A DNA stretch of 64,000 nucleotides from Octadecabacter temperatus (lineage in GTDB: Bacteria; Pseudomonadota; Alphaproteobacteria; Rhodobacterales; Rhodobacteraceae): contig NZ_CP012160.1 in assembly GCF_001187845.1 (NCBI RefSeq), forward strand, positions 744,001-808,000. Direction: 5' to 3'. The translations under genes were made by a program, and so were the position numbers. The notes under the pieces were generated by a model. That model did not search any database and had not been told where the DNA came from. It saw nothing but the letters and a program-made list of their open reading frames with translations. Shown here one piece after another: positions 42,523 through 51,372 of this stretch (the first letter of the stretch is position 1; the number at the start of each line of letters is the position of its first letter).

Positions 42523-42576
42523 AGCGGTCTCCAGCAGAAATTCCGCCTATCGTAACCGCTTTTTGTGAAAAATCAC

Positions 42577-43719
42577 CTAAACCTTTTGTGTGTCGACCGC
42601 GGCTTGGGCTTGCGCCAACGCTTTTGGCAAGGCTTTCGCCACAAGGGCCATGTCCTTTTTCGTACCGCATGAAATTCGGACGCAACGGTCTTGCGGCGCA
42701 ACGAACGGCATCCGCACAAACACACCCAATTCGCCAAGCGCTGTAAGAACTGTGCGCGCGAAGGCGCCATCTTTCCCACAATCAATCGCGACGAAATTGG
42801 TGGCGGACGGGATCGCTTCCAGCCCGTTTTCAGTGGCGATCTCATAAAGTCGCTGACGCGACTCTTCGACCTGTTCGCAGACATCTTCCAGCCATGCCTG
42901 ATCTTCTAACGCGGTAAGTGCGCCAACTTGTGAAATACGCCCCATACCGAAGTGATTGCGCACGCGATTAAAGGCCGAAATCAATGTCTTATGCCCCACA
43001 GCATATCCAATCCGCGCACCTGCCATACCATACCCCTTTGAAAAGGTACGCATACGGATCACGCGGCTATCCTTGGTGTTTATCGCAGGGGCGGTCCCTT
43101 TCGGGGCCAGTTCGACATATGCTTCGTCCAACACCAAGAGGCAGCCTTTAGGAAGGCTTTCAATCATACGCTGTATGGTTGCCGCGGTGTGGTAAGTGCC
43201 CATCGGGTTGTCAGGGTTAGAAAGGTAAATCAGCTTCGCCCCGACTTCGCGCGCCTTGGCGATAAGGTGGTCGGGGTCTTCAAAATCAGCGGTGTAGTTC
43301 ACCGTGTGGATCGTGCCGCCGTAGCCCGTGACATGGTAGTTGAAGGTCGGGTAGGCACCGGCACTGGTCACAACCGGCGTGCCATCGGTAACCGTCAGGC
43401 GCACAAGGCTGTCGAGCAGCCCATCAATACCCGCCCCAACGACGATTTCATCAGGATTAACAACGTGATGCACGGCTAGAGCCATGCGCAGGTCGTGGCT
43501 TTCCGGGTCGCCATACATCCACACATCTTTGGCCGCTTGCCGCATGGCACGGATGGTGCTTGGCGACGGACCAAACACGCTTTCGTTCGCACCAAGTCGC
43601 GCCTTAAACGGCGTTCCTTTGGCGCGTTCCTGCGCTTCTGGTCCTATGAAGGGGACAGTTGAAGGCAGGGACGCCGCCAGTGGCGTCAGGCGTGGGTCGT
43701 TTTCTGTATCTTTGGTCAT
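42577..43719 (-). CDS. Histidinol-phosphate aminotransferase family (HisC-like) protein
   Basis: 380 residues from the ATG at 43719; a GTG at 43773 with AAAGGGGAA downstream of it shows the start is not certain. Fold-type I motifs: GANESVFGPSPSTIRAM, YLSNPDNPMGTYH, VLDEAYVELAP and the PLP lysine in RTFSKGYGMAGARIGYA, with the C-terminal Arg in CVRISCG. No his operon is nearby, so it may serve phenylalanine/tyrosine synthesis or another acidic substrate. Probably the first gene of a unit with the 61-aa membrane protein. Confidence 0.88.
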   Translation of the reverse strand: MTKDTENDPRLTPLAASLPSTVPFIGPEAQERAKGTPFKARLGANESVFGPSPSTIRAMRQAAKDVWMYGDPESHDLRMALAVHHVVNPDEIVVGAGIDGLLDSLVRLTVTDGTPVVTSAGAYPTFNYHVTGYGGTIHTVNYTADFEDPDHLIAKAREVGAKLIYLSNPDNPMGTYHTAATIQRMIESLPKGCLLVLDEAYVELAPKGTAPAINTKDSRVIRMRTFSKGYGMAGARIGYAVGHKTLISAFNRVRNHFGMGRISQVGALTALEDQAWLEDVCEQVEESRQRLYEIATENGLEAIPSATNFVAIDCGKDGAFARTVLTALGELGVFVRMPFVAPQDRCVRISCGTKKDMALVAKALPKALAQAQAAVDTQKV

Positions 43720-43796
43720 GCGGGGACTTTGGTGTGTCTGTTCCCCTTTGAAAAGGGTTAACGCAACGACCACCTATATTAGAGGAGGACATTTAG

Positions 43797-43961
43797 ATGC
43801 CCAAACTTACGAGACGTGGATTTTTAGCGACGACAGGTGCAGCCATTGGCGTGCGCGGTGTCGCCCCGCTGGCACGCAGTGGATCTGGCCGTCGTATCTT
43901 GACGCTGGTCTACGATAAATCGCTTGGCATGATGCGGGCGGTCGAAAAGGTGGTCTTTTAA
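43797..43961 (+). CDS. Small Tat-signal-like protein (54 aa)
   Basis: Encoded from the ATG at 43797 with a strong AGAGGAGG site seven bases upstream, ending at TAA 43961. The N-terminus KLTRRGFLATTGAAIG looks like a twin-arginine leader (R-R-G-F-L), followed by a short basic middle and a hydrophobic/charged end (LVYDKSLGMMRAVEKVVF). After removal of such a leader only ~30 residues would remain. Small proteins of this type recur in Roseobacters as far as I recall; function unknown. It is divergent from the HisC-like gene, and its stop codon lies in the terminator of valS. Confidence 0.65.
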   Translation: MPKLTRRGFLATTGAAIGVRGVAPLARSGSGRRILTLVYDKSLGMMRAVEKVVF

Positions 43962-43968
43962 GACCACC
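43949..43968 (-). terminator. Terminator of valS
   Basis: Stem GGTGGTCT (43949-43956) / AGACCACC (43961-43968) with a four-base loop. Read on the minus strand it is followed by TTTTCG, the correct order for valS, whose stop is at 43976. The stem covers the last codons of the small plus-strand gene. Confidence 0.75.
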
Positions 43969-43975
43969 CCTTCAT

Positions 43976-46900
43976 TTAGATTTCGTTCAGCTGCGCCAAA
44001 GCGGCCGTCAGCTGCGCGATTTCCTCTTCCCGCAGGGCGAGGTTGGCTTTGGCTTCTGCCACCACTTCCACTGTCGCGTTTTCTGCGAACTTGGGGTTGC
44101 CCAAACGCCCACGCAAACCGCCTGCTTCTTTTTCAACTTTACCCAACGACTTGGTAATGCGGGCTTTTTCCGCATCCACGTCAATGATGTCGGCCAGTGG
44201 CAAGGCGAAGGTCGCGCCCTTGGTGCCGACCATCATGGACCCTTTTGGGGCATCCCCAACGGCCAGATCATCAACCCGTGCGAGGCGCTTGATCAGGGCT
44301 TCGTTGTTGGCCCATGCCGTCTTGGCAGCATCATCCGCTTCTGTTTGGATTAGCGGTACGTATAACCCCGCTGGAACGTTCATCTGAGCGCGGGTTGAGC
44401 GAATGTTTTCAATGGCTTGAATGACCCACGACATCTCGGCGTCAGCCACCTCGTCAATCAAGTCTGCGCCGTACTCTGGCCAGTCCTGATGTGTTAACAG
44501 GGTTTCGTTGCCATCCAGCGCCCAAAGCTCTTCGGTGATGAAGGGCATAATCGGGTGCATCAGGATCAGGCATTGGTTCAAGACCCAGTTCATAACTGCC
44601 TGAGTTTCCTGCTTTTCTGCGTCTGATCCGTCCATCAACAGCGGCTTGGAGAGTTCGACGTACCAATCGCAAACCTTGCCCCAAACGAACTTATACAGCG
44701 TGTCGGCGGCGTCGTTGAAGCGGTAGCTGTCGAGGGCGGCGTTAACGTCTGTTAATGCGCGCGTCGTCTCGCCAATGATCCATTTGTTAACGGATTGGGT
44801 CGTATTTATTGCGTATATATCCTGTATAGATTGCGTATATACAGCGTCTTGCCCAAACGCGCCGTTCATTTCAGCGAAACGGCAGGCATTCCAAAGCTTT
44901 GTACCGAAGTTTCGGTAGCCCGCGATGCGTTGTGTATCGAGCTTCAGCGCACCACCAAGGGAGGCCATCGCCGCATTGGTGAAGCGCAGGGCATCGGCGC
45001 CGTATTCGTTGATGATATCGAGCGGGTCGATGACATTGCCCGTGGATTTGCTCATCTTCTTACCCTTGGCGTCGCGCACGAGGCCGTGGAGGTAGATGGT
45101 GTCGAACGGGATTTGATCGACGACAGCCAGCTGCATCATCATCATCCGCGCGACCCAGAAGAATAGAATGTCCTGACCTGTGATGAGGTCGGAGGTCGGG
45201 AAGTATTTCGCGAGTTCATCGGTTTCTTCGGGCCAGCCGAGCGTGCCGATGGGCCAGAGGCCGGAGGAGAACCACGTGTCGAGGACGTCGGGGTCGCGCC
45301 ACATCGGTATCGCTTGATACCCACTGTCGTCAGGTAGCACCAAATCTTGGTTTTGATACCAATCGCCGGGGTCGCCTTCGAGTTCTGCGAACGTTTGTGG
45401 GACTACGTTCATTCTTTCCTGCCAGACTTTTGAGATCTGTGCTTGAGCCTCCTCAACACTGGCGGCACAGAAATCCATTGTTAGCATTCCGCCGGCGGTA
45501 AGCTTGCCACCCATTGCTTCTTCGTCGTACTTGTTTTCGTCGAGAAACTTTTTGGCTTTTTCGCGAGAAATGCCTTCCCCAACTCCGATACTCCACGTAC
45601 CGAATTGACCGTCTAGGGTCGGAACCATCGCGGTCCAAACCGGAATTTGGTGGCCCCACCAGAGCTGGCGGGAGATACACCATGGTTCGATGTTTTCGAG
45701 CCAATGGTAGTATGTTTTCTCGCCAGATTCAGGCAGGATTTTTACGGTCCCGTCCTTAACCGCGTCCAGCGCGGGTTTTACGATTTTGTCGGTTTCAACG
45801 AACCATTGGTCCGTGAGCATGGGTTCGATGACGACCTTGGAGCGGTCGCCAAACGGCTGCATGATTTTCTTGTTCTCGACCATCGGGACGGTCTCGGTGA
45901 TTTCCACCTTTTCACCGTCATCATTCTTAACGGTGCGGGTGACGTCGTGCATGACGGCGAGGCCTTCGGCCGTGATGTCGGCAACAACCGCATCACGCGC
46001 TTCAAAGCGATCCATGCCGCGGTATGCTTCGGGCACAAGGTTCATCGCGGCGATCATCGCCTCGTCAAATTCCTGTTCACCATTGGCGATGGCTTGGGCG
46101 GTTGCCGCTTCTTCAACGTAGGGCTTCCCATCGGCGCGCATCGCGCCTTTGGTGTCCATGAGGGAGTACATCGGGATGCCGCCACGCTTGGCGACCATGT
46201 AGTCGTTGAAGTCGTGCGCACCGGTGATTTTTACGGCACCGGAGCCGAATTCCATGTCTGGATAGTCATCGGTGATGATCGGGATCAGGCGACGCGACTC
46301 TTTCGGGCCAACGGGAATTTCACATAGTTTTCCGATGATTGGCGCGTAACGTTCATCCTTTGGATTCACCGCAACAGCGCCGTCACCGAGCATGGTTTCG
46401 GGGCGCGTCGTCGCGATTGAGATATAGTTACGCGTTTCGCTAAGTATTACGTTTCCGTCTTCATCCTTCTCGACGTACTCATAAGTGGCACCACCCGCGA
46501 GCGGATACTTGAAATGCCACATGTGGCCGTCGACTTCGATGTTCTCAACCTCAAGATCGGAGATCGCGGTTTCGAAATGTGGGTCCCAATTCACGAGGCG
46601 CTTGCCGCGATAGATCAGGCCTTTGTTGTACATCTCAACGAAGACTTTAATCACGGCGTCGTGGAAATTCCCCTGCGCGTCGGCGGGGGCACCAGGGGCG
46701 CCGGACATGGTGAAGGCTTCGCGGGACCAGTCGCAAGACGCGCCGAGGCGTTTCAGTTGGTTGATGATTTGGCCGCCGGATTCAGCCTTCCAGTCCCAGA
46801 CCTTTTCAAGGAACTTTTCACGGCCCAGTTCTACCCGTTTGGGTTCACCGTTTTCGGCCAGTTTGCGTTCCACCACCATCTGCGTAGCGATGCCCGCGTG

Positions 46901-47149
46901 GTCCGTACCCGGTTGCCAAAGGGTGTCGAACCCACGCATGCGGTGCCAGCGGACGAGAATGTCCTGAAGCGTGTTGTTGAAGGCGTGGCCCATGTGCAAA
47001 ACGCCGGTGACGTTTGGCGGCGGGATCATGACGCAGTAGGTGTCATCACGCTTGGCATTTGCGCCCGCGACGAAGGCGTCGCCTGACAACCAGCGTTCGG
47101 TGATGCGGGCTTCGGCCTCGCTTGCGTCGAATTTCTTTTCCATTGGCAT
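43976..47149 (-). CDS. valS: Valyl-tRNA synthetase
   Basis: 1057 residues, class I synthetase. HIGH-type motif HMGHAFNN near residue 56, the editing (CP1) domain in the middle (GDGAVAVNPKDERY, FGSGAVKITGAHDFND), KMSKS signature KGKKMSKSTGN, anticodon-binding helices and a C-terminal coiled coil (VDAEKARITKSLGKVEKEAGG to the end). It is about 60-100 residues longer than the commonest bacterial ValS. The ATG has AAAGG eight bases upstream. An AT-rich stretch at 44805-44845 contains the 11-bp direct repeat TTGCGTATATA and encodes an unusual YTQSIQDIYAINTTQS segment. Confidence 0.97.
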   Translation of the reverse strand: MPMEKKFDASEAEARITERWLSGDAFVAGANAKRDDTYCVMIPPPNVTGVLHMGHAFNNTLQDILVRWHRMRGFDTLWQPGTDHAGIATQMVVERKLAENGEPKRVELGREKFLEKVWDWKAESGGQIINQLKRLGASCDWSREAFTMSGAPGAPADAQGNFHDAVIKVFVEMYNKGLIYRGKRLVNWDPHFETAISDLEVENIEVDGHMWHFKYPLAGGATYEYVEKDEDGNVILSETRNYISIATTRPETMLGDGAVAVNPKDERYAPIIGKLCEIPVGPKESRRLIPIITDDYPDMEFGSGAVKITGAHDFNDYMVAKRGGIPMYSLMDTKGAMRADGKPYVEEAATAQAIANGEQEFDEAMIAAMNLVPEAYRGMDRFEARDAVVADITAEGLAVMHDVTRTVKNDDGEKVEITETVPMVENKKIMQPFGDRSKVVIEPMLTDQWFVETDKIVKPALDAVKDGTVKILPESGEKTYYHWLENIEPWCISRQLWWGHQIPVWTAMVPTLDGQFGTWSIGVGEGISREKAKKFLDENKYDEEAMGGKLTAGGMLTMDFCAASVEEAQAQISKVWQERMNVVPQTFAELEGDPGDWYQNQDLVLPDDSGYQAIPMWRDPDVLDTWFSSGLWPIGTLGWPEETDELAKYFPTSDLITGQDILFFWVARMMMMQLAVVDQIPFDTIYLHGLVRDAKGKKMSKSTGNVIDPLDIINEYGADALRFTNAAMASLGGALKLDTQRIAGYRNFGTKLWNACRFAEMNGAFGQDAVYTQSIQDIYAINTTQSVNKWIIGETTRALTDVNAALDSYRFNDAADTLYKFVWGKVCDWYVELSKPLLMDGSDAEKQETQAVMNWVLNQCLILMHPIMPFITEELWALDGNETLLTHQDWPEYGADLIDEVADAEMSWVIQAIENIRSTRAQMNVPAGLYVPLIQTEADDAAKTAWANNEALIKRLARVDDLAVGDAPKGSMMVGTKGATFALPLADIIDVDAEKARITKSLGKVEKEAGGLRGRLGNPKFAENATVEVVAEAKANLALREEEIAQLTAALAQLNEI

Positions 47150-47443
47150 GGGGGTGTGCCTTTCATCAAGTTGGGCATGAAATAGCCAAAGGGGACGGAA
47201 AGGGAAAGCGGCAGCGGGCCGAAACCAAAAAATTTGACGTCGGTTAATGGAATATGAACAGATGTTAACGATTTGTTAGGACTTCCCGTTGCAAAACAAC
47301 TTCGGGATGCAACGGGATGGGCTGCAACCCCGCAAAACAGGGTGCATGTTAATACATATTCCTATCGACTCGTATGTAGGCACCACTTACCCAGAAATTC
47401 CGTCTACGCGTGTACCCTGTTTTGAACCTCATTGCTCGGTGGA
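47150..47443. promoter_or_regulatory. Intergenic region between valS and the HD-domain gene, 294 bp
   Basis: Holds the valS promoter. It contains an inverted repeat CCCGTTGC (47285-47292) / GCAACGGG (47309-47316) and a longer-range one, CAAAACAGGGT (47333-47343) / ACCCTGTTTTG (47414-47424). A TTAA-N7-TTAG at 47265-47279 is one base from a CtrA-type box. No T-box is expected or seen. No coding frame is convincing. Confidence 0.4.
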
Positions 47444-48040
47444 TTAGCTCCTGACAAGTGGTTCACGTTCCCTTTCGCGGATAACGGCAGGGTCATAGGG
47501 CTCACGGGCGAAGACGGCGCGGACCATTGGGGCGAAATGTTCGATGGGTTTGTGGGTGTAGTCGGGGTCGAACGAGTTTTGGTCCCAGCGTTCGCAGAAC
47601 GTCGCGCAGTCATCGAAATATGGATGGCCCGCGTAGGCGTTTCGTTTGTCGGGGTCTGCGCCGACGTGGTTGCCGTAATACGCCAGTTGGAAATCGCCGT
47701 GCTTTTCGACGACCCATGTAACTTGTTCGCGCACGAAGGGGCGCAGGATGCTGGCCGCGTATTCGTCGTGATTGTAGGGCGCGAAAATGTCGCCGATGTC
47801 ATGGAGCAGCGCCGCGACGATCCAGTCGATGTCTGCGCCGTCGTTTTCAGCGCGGGTTGCGGCCTGAAGGGAGTGCCCAAGTCGGCTGATTTGATATCCC
47901 GACAGGCTTTCATCAAGGCTAACAAGCGCGCCGAGCAAGCGATCTGCGGTGCCCTTGGTATAGGCGATTTCGTGTTCGGTCAGGAAGGCATAGTCCTCGG
48001 CGTCGCCGTCTTTCATTTGGGTGAATTTGACGTGATCCAT
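47444..48040 (-). CDS. HD-domain protein (PhnZ/MIOX-like or phosphohydrolase)
   Basis: 198 residues from the ATG at 48040 (AGAAAG upstream). Metal-binding residues of the HD superfamily are visible: His in LGHSLQAATRAEN, the His-Asp pair in VAALLHDIGDIF, a further His in YNHDEYAASIL and a late Asp/His set in HPYFDDCATFC. The compact arrangement and the Y-x-x-E/H context resemble mixed-valent di-iron oxygenases of the PhnZ/myo-inositol-oxygenase type as well as ordinary HD phosphohydrolases. No phosphonate gene is nearby. Single gene, divergent from DUF2235. Confidence 0.75.
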   Translation of the reverse strand: MDHVKFTQMKDGDAEDYAFLTEHEIAYTKGTADRLLGALVSLDESLSGYQISRLGHSLQAATRAENDGADIDWIVAALLHDIGDIFAPYNHDEYAASILRPFVREQVTWVVEKHGDFQLAYYGNHVGADPDKRNAYAGHPYFDDCATFCERWDQNSFDPDYTHKPIEHFAPMVRAVFAREPYDPAVIREREREPLVRS

Positions 48041-48321
48041 AGCTTGGCTTTCTGAACAGATGATCGATATCTCAGCTACTGTGGCGTTTTGCTGGTCATT
48101 GCGCAATTGGTGGTGTTGGAGTTGGCTTTCGCGATACGACACAAAAACAAGCCTTCGTTATTTCACGCAAAGGGGATTGGACCTGCCGCGCACGGCGATT
48201 AGGTTCTAAGGATGCAAAGCAGGCGTTGCGATTTTGAAAGCATTAAGGTTGATATTGGCCCGATGAATGAGACACCCAAACGCGCTATCGCAAGCCGTGT
48301 TCACAAAAGAGAGGGCGCTGC

Positions 48322-49386
48322 ATGGCGCTGACCAACTGGATAAAAAGCGTCTTTGGGCGCGGACGCCAACATGAAACGGCGGGCGTGCGTAAACGCGGGC
48401 AAGCGACCCATGTGATCATTCTAGATGGCACGATGTCGTCGCTTCATGGGGGTGAGGAAACCCATGCGGGGCAGCTTTATAAGTTGCTGAAAGAAGCCAA
48501 CGATGCGGCGAACCTCGGGGCGAACCTGACGATTTATTATGAGCCGGGCATCCAGTGGAAAGACTGGGGCGCGACGTTGGATGTGATGCAGGGGCGGGGG
48601 ATCAACCGCCAAATCAAGCGCGCCTATGGCGTGTTGGCATCGCGTTACCAAGTGGGTGATCGCATTGTTTTGGCGGGTTATTCGCGTGGCGCTTACGCTG
48701 CGCGATCGCTTGCGGGGGTGATTGACCTTGTTGGGTTGGTGAAGACCACCAGCGCGACCGAGCGAAATGTTCAATTGGCGTATCGTCACTATCGACGCGG
48801 CGGGCGCGGGGTCGCGGCAGAAGCGTTTCGCAAGCGTCATTGTCACGCCGCGGTGGAAATTGAGGCTGTCGCCGTTTGGGATACCGTGAAAGCGCTTGGG
48901 GTTCGATTGCCTATTCTGTGGCGATGGTCGGTGGTAGAACATGCGTTTCACAACCACGCGCTTGGCGGGTCGATCAAACACGGTTTTCATGCGTTGGCTT
49001 TGGATGAGACCCGCGAGGCCTATTCGCCGGTGCTTTGGGCCTGTCCGCCGGGATGGAAAGGCCACATGGAGCAGGTTTGGTTTTCTGGCACCCATGGCGA
49101 CGTTGGTGGGCAGCTTGGTGGATATGAGGCCGCGCGTCCCTTGGCGAACTTGTCGCTGGTTTGGATGTTAGAGCGGCTGGAGCAATGCGAGGTTCCGTTG
49201 CCAACCGATTGGGCCAAACGGTTTCCGACCGATCCAACGGCACCGTCCATGGGGCGTTGGCGGGGCTGGTCGAAGATGTTTTTTGTGCGTGGTGCGCGTG
49301 TGGTTGGGCGTGATCCGTCTGAAACTTACCACCCAAGCGTCGCGCAACGTCACCCCAAAGAGGCCAAATTCGCGCTGCCAAATTGA
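48322..49386 (+). CDS. DUF2235 alpha/beta-hydrolase (Tle-like phospholipase domain)
   Basis: 354 residues. The nucleophile elbow G-Y-S-R-G is at S121 (VLAGYSRGAYAARSLAG), preceded by the typical start HVIILDGTMSSLHGG and YYEPGIQWK. Further DUF2235 blocks: FRKRHCHAAVEIEAVAVWDTVKALG and QVWFSGTHGDVGGQLGGYE, the latter supplying the Asp and His. The family includes type VI secretion phospholipase effectors, but here there are no VgrG, Hcp, PAAR or immunity genes, and no signal peptide. A housekeeping lipase or hydrolase of unknown substrate is likely. Confidence 0.85.
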   Translation: MALTNWIKSVFGRGRQHETAGVRKRGQATHVIILDGTMSSLHGGEETHAGQLYKLLKEANDAANLGANLTIYYEPGIQWKDWGATLDVMQGRGINRQIKRAYGVLASRYQVGDRIVLAGYSRGAYAARSLAGVIDLVGLVKTTSATERNVQLAYRHYRRGGRGVAAEAFRKRHCHAAVEIEAVAVWDTVKALGVRLPILWRWSVVEHAFHNHALGGSIKHGFHALALDETREAYSPVLWACPPGWKGHMEQVWFSGTHGDVGGQLGGYEAARPLANLSLVWMLERLEQCEVPLPTDWAKRFPTDPTAPSMGRWRGWSKMFFVRGARVVGRDPSETYHPSVAQRHPKEAKFALPN

Positions 49387-49508
49387 ACACAAGCGCGGCT
49401 TGTGTGCAGTTTTGTTTGGTGTGCTTGGCAGGTGTGAGCCCACATCGCTGGGCCTGTTTGTGCTGTCAGTGTCGCGTTGAGTATTTTTGAGCCAAAGAAG
49501 CCCGTGGG

Positions 49509-50372
49509 TTATGCCACGTTTTGAAGGCTTTGTTTTGGGGTAACGCCCAGAGCGTGACAGATATCGCGGGTCAGTTCTGGTTTGTTCAGCGTGTAGAAAT
49601 GCAGGTGGTCAACGCCTTGGGTCATCAAGTCATCGCAAAGCTCGGTTGCTTGGGCTGTGGCCAGAAGGTCGATTGTTTCTGGATCTTTCGCTTTTGCAAA
49701 GGCGTCCTGTAGGACTTGCGGGATGTTCGCACCGCAGCTGTTGGCGAATTTTTGCACGCCATTCCAGTTCTCAATCGGCAGGATGCCTGGGATAATTGGA
49801 GCGGTGATGCCCGCATCCGCGCAGGCATCGCGAAAGCGCAGGAATGTGTCTGCTTCAAAGAAGAACTGGGTGATGGCGCGGGTCGCGCCGGCGTCAATTT
49901 TCGCTTTCAAGTGGTCAATGCAGGCCTGTTGGCTGGAGGCATCAGGGTGCATTTCGGGATAGGCGCCGACTGTGACTTCAAAGCTTTCATCAGCCAGGGC
50001 GCGGGTTAGGTCGATTGAGCCGTCAAACCCTTCGGGGTGTGGGCGAAACCCGTCGGAGCCTTTTGGCGGGTCGCCGCGCAGGGCGACGATGTGGTTTACG
50101 CCTGCGGCTTTGTAGTCTTTTGCGATGGCCAATGTTTCGGCGCGGGTTGCGTTCACGCAAGTCAGGTGCGCTGCAACGTTGAGGTCGCTGGTTTTCACAA
50201 GGGCATCGACCGCTTCATGGGTGAGCGTGCGGGTTGTGCCGCCTGCACCGTAGGTCACGGAAACGAAAGTTGGGTCCAGTGGAGCCAGTGTCTGCACGCA
50301 GTCGCGCAGGCGGAACGATGCCTGTACCGATTTGGGCGGGAAGAATTCAAAGGAAATGGCTGGGCTGGACAT
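49509..50372 (-). CDS. metF: 5,10-Methylenetetrahydrofolate reductase
   Basis: 287 residues, FAD-binding TIM barrel. It starts SPAISFEFFPPKS, the hallmark N-terminus with the catalytic Glu, and has VSVTYGAGGTTRTLT, HLTCVNATRAE, NHIVALRGDPPKG and ARAITQFFFEADTFLRF. It makes 5-methyl-THF for methionine synthesis. Divergent from a MetR-like regulator across 94 bp that hold two MetR-type boxes, so it is probably activated when homocysteine accumulates. Confidence 0.95.
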   Translation of the reverse strand: MSSPAISFEFFPPKSVQASFRLRDCVQTLAPLDPTFVSVTYGAGGTTRTLTHEAVDALVKTSDLNVAAHLTCVNATRAETLAIAKDYKAAGVNHIVALRGDPPKGSDGFRPHPEGFDGSIDLTRALADESFEVTVGAYPEMHPDASSQQACIDHLKAKIDAGATRAITQFFFEADTFLRFRDACADAGITAPIIPGILPIENWNGVQKFANSCGANIPQVLQDAFAKAKDPETIDLLATAQATELCDDLMTQGVDHLHFYTLNKPELTRDICHALGVTPKQSLQNVA

Positions 50373-50419
50373 GGGGACGTGCTCCGTAAGGTTGCATCCT
50401 TATGGCGGTTTGGCGTACA

Positions 50420-50432
50420 TGAGGCAAATTCA
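50420..50432. promoter_or_regulatory. MetR-type box 1 (TGAG-N5-TTCA)
   Basis: Seven of eight positions match the MetR consensus TGAA-N5-TTCA. It lies 47 bp upstream of metF and 34 bp before the metR-like start. Confidence 0.65.
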
Positions 50433-50450
50433 TAACCTTCACGAACATCA

Positions 50451-50463
50451 TGAGGCTGGTTCA
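50451..50463. promoter_or_regulatory. MetR-type box 2 (TGAG-N5-TTCA)
   Basis: Same deviation from consensus as box 1, 31 bp away, about three helical turns. It ends three bases before the metR-like ATG, so binding would repress the regulator's own gene. Confidence 0.65.
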
Positions 50464-50466
50464 GTT

Positions 50467-51372
50467 ATGCACATCGAGTTTCGCCATTTGCGCACGATAA
50501 AAGCCATCCACGAGATGGGCGGTTTGGCGCGGGCGGCGGATAGTTTGGGGATCACGCAATCGGCGTTGAGCCATCAAATTAAAGGGATTGAGGACCAAGC
50601 CGGCGTGGAATTGTTCGTGCGTCGATCAAAGCCGTTGAAGCTGTCTGCGGCGGGGAAACGGCTGTTGGCGGCGGCGGACCGGATATTGCCGGAAGTTGCG
50701 GCGTTGGAGGCTGAATTTTCTGGGCTGGTTCAAGGGCACGCGGGGCGCATGCACATCGCCATTGAGTGCCATGCCTGTTTCGAGTGGCTGTTTCCAGTGC
50801 TTGAGGGTTTTCGCAAGGCGTGGCCGGACGTGGATGTCGATATTCGACCCGGATTGGCGTTCGATGCGCTGCCAGCGTTGAAAAAAGAGCAGGTTGATTT
50901 GGTTGTGTCTTCGGATCCTGAAGACATTCCGGGCGTCACGTTCTTGCCGCTGTTCGATTATGAGCCTGTTTTTGTGGCTGCGAAGAACCATCCGTTGGCA
51001 AGCAAAGCCTATATTGAAGCAGACGATTTTAGCACCGAAACCCTGATTACCTATCCGGTGGAGCCATCGCGCTTGGATGTGTTTTCGCAGCTTTTGACGC
51101 CAGCACATGTGGAACCCCGCGATGTGCGTCAGGTTGAACTGACGGCAGTGATTTTACTGCTTGTGGCATCAGGGCGCGGTGTAGCGGTGTTGCCCGATTG
51201 GGTCGTGCGGCAGGCGTCTTATGGGTCTGATTATGTGACGCGACCGTTGACGCAGACAGGGCTTACCCGCCGTCTTTATGCGGCCGTGCGCGAAGATGAA
51301 GCGGAACTGCCTTATGTCGCACATCTGGTGCGCCATGCACGCCAAGAAGCGGTTAAGTTACAGCGGGCTTAA
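50467..51372 (+). CDS. metR: LysR-type regulator, MetR-like
   Basis: 301 residues from the ATG at 50467, chosen because the protein then begins with the LysR helix-turn-helix (IEFRHLRTIKAIHEMGGLARAADSLGITQSALSHQIKGIE); the frame upstream overlaps metF. The effector domain (90-300) includes HIAIECHACFEWLFPVLEGF, very close to the MetR segment that binds homocysteine. Position divergent to metF with MetR-type boxes between supports the call. The 3' end overlaps the end of the GGDEF-EAL gene by 20 bp in convergent orientation. Confidence 0.88.
   Translation: MHIEFRHLRTIKAIHEMGGLARAADSLGITQSALSHQIKGIEDQAGVELFVRRSKPLKLSAAGKRLLAAADRILPEVAALEAEFSGLVQGHAGRMHIAIECHACFEWLFPVLEGFRKAWPDVDVDIRPGLAFDALPALKKEQVDLVVSSDPEDIPGVTFLPLFDYEPVFVAAKNHPLASKAYIEADDFSTETLITYPVEPSRLDVFSQLLTPAHVEPRDVRQVELTAVILLLVASGRGVAVLPDWVVRQASYGSDYVTRPLTQTGLTRRLYAAVREDEAELPYVAHLVRHARQEAVKLQRA

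Noticed and set aside
45647-46327. A 226-codon open frame on the plus strand within valS
   Set aside because: Fully inside the ValS editing domain on the opposite strand; composition is that of a shadow frame.
47265-47279. CtrA-like site TTAA-N7-TTAG upstream of valS
   Set aside because: One mismatch in a short AT-rich motif that occurs often by chance; no cell-cycle gene is adjacent.
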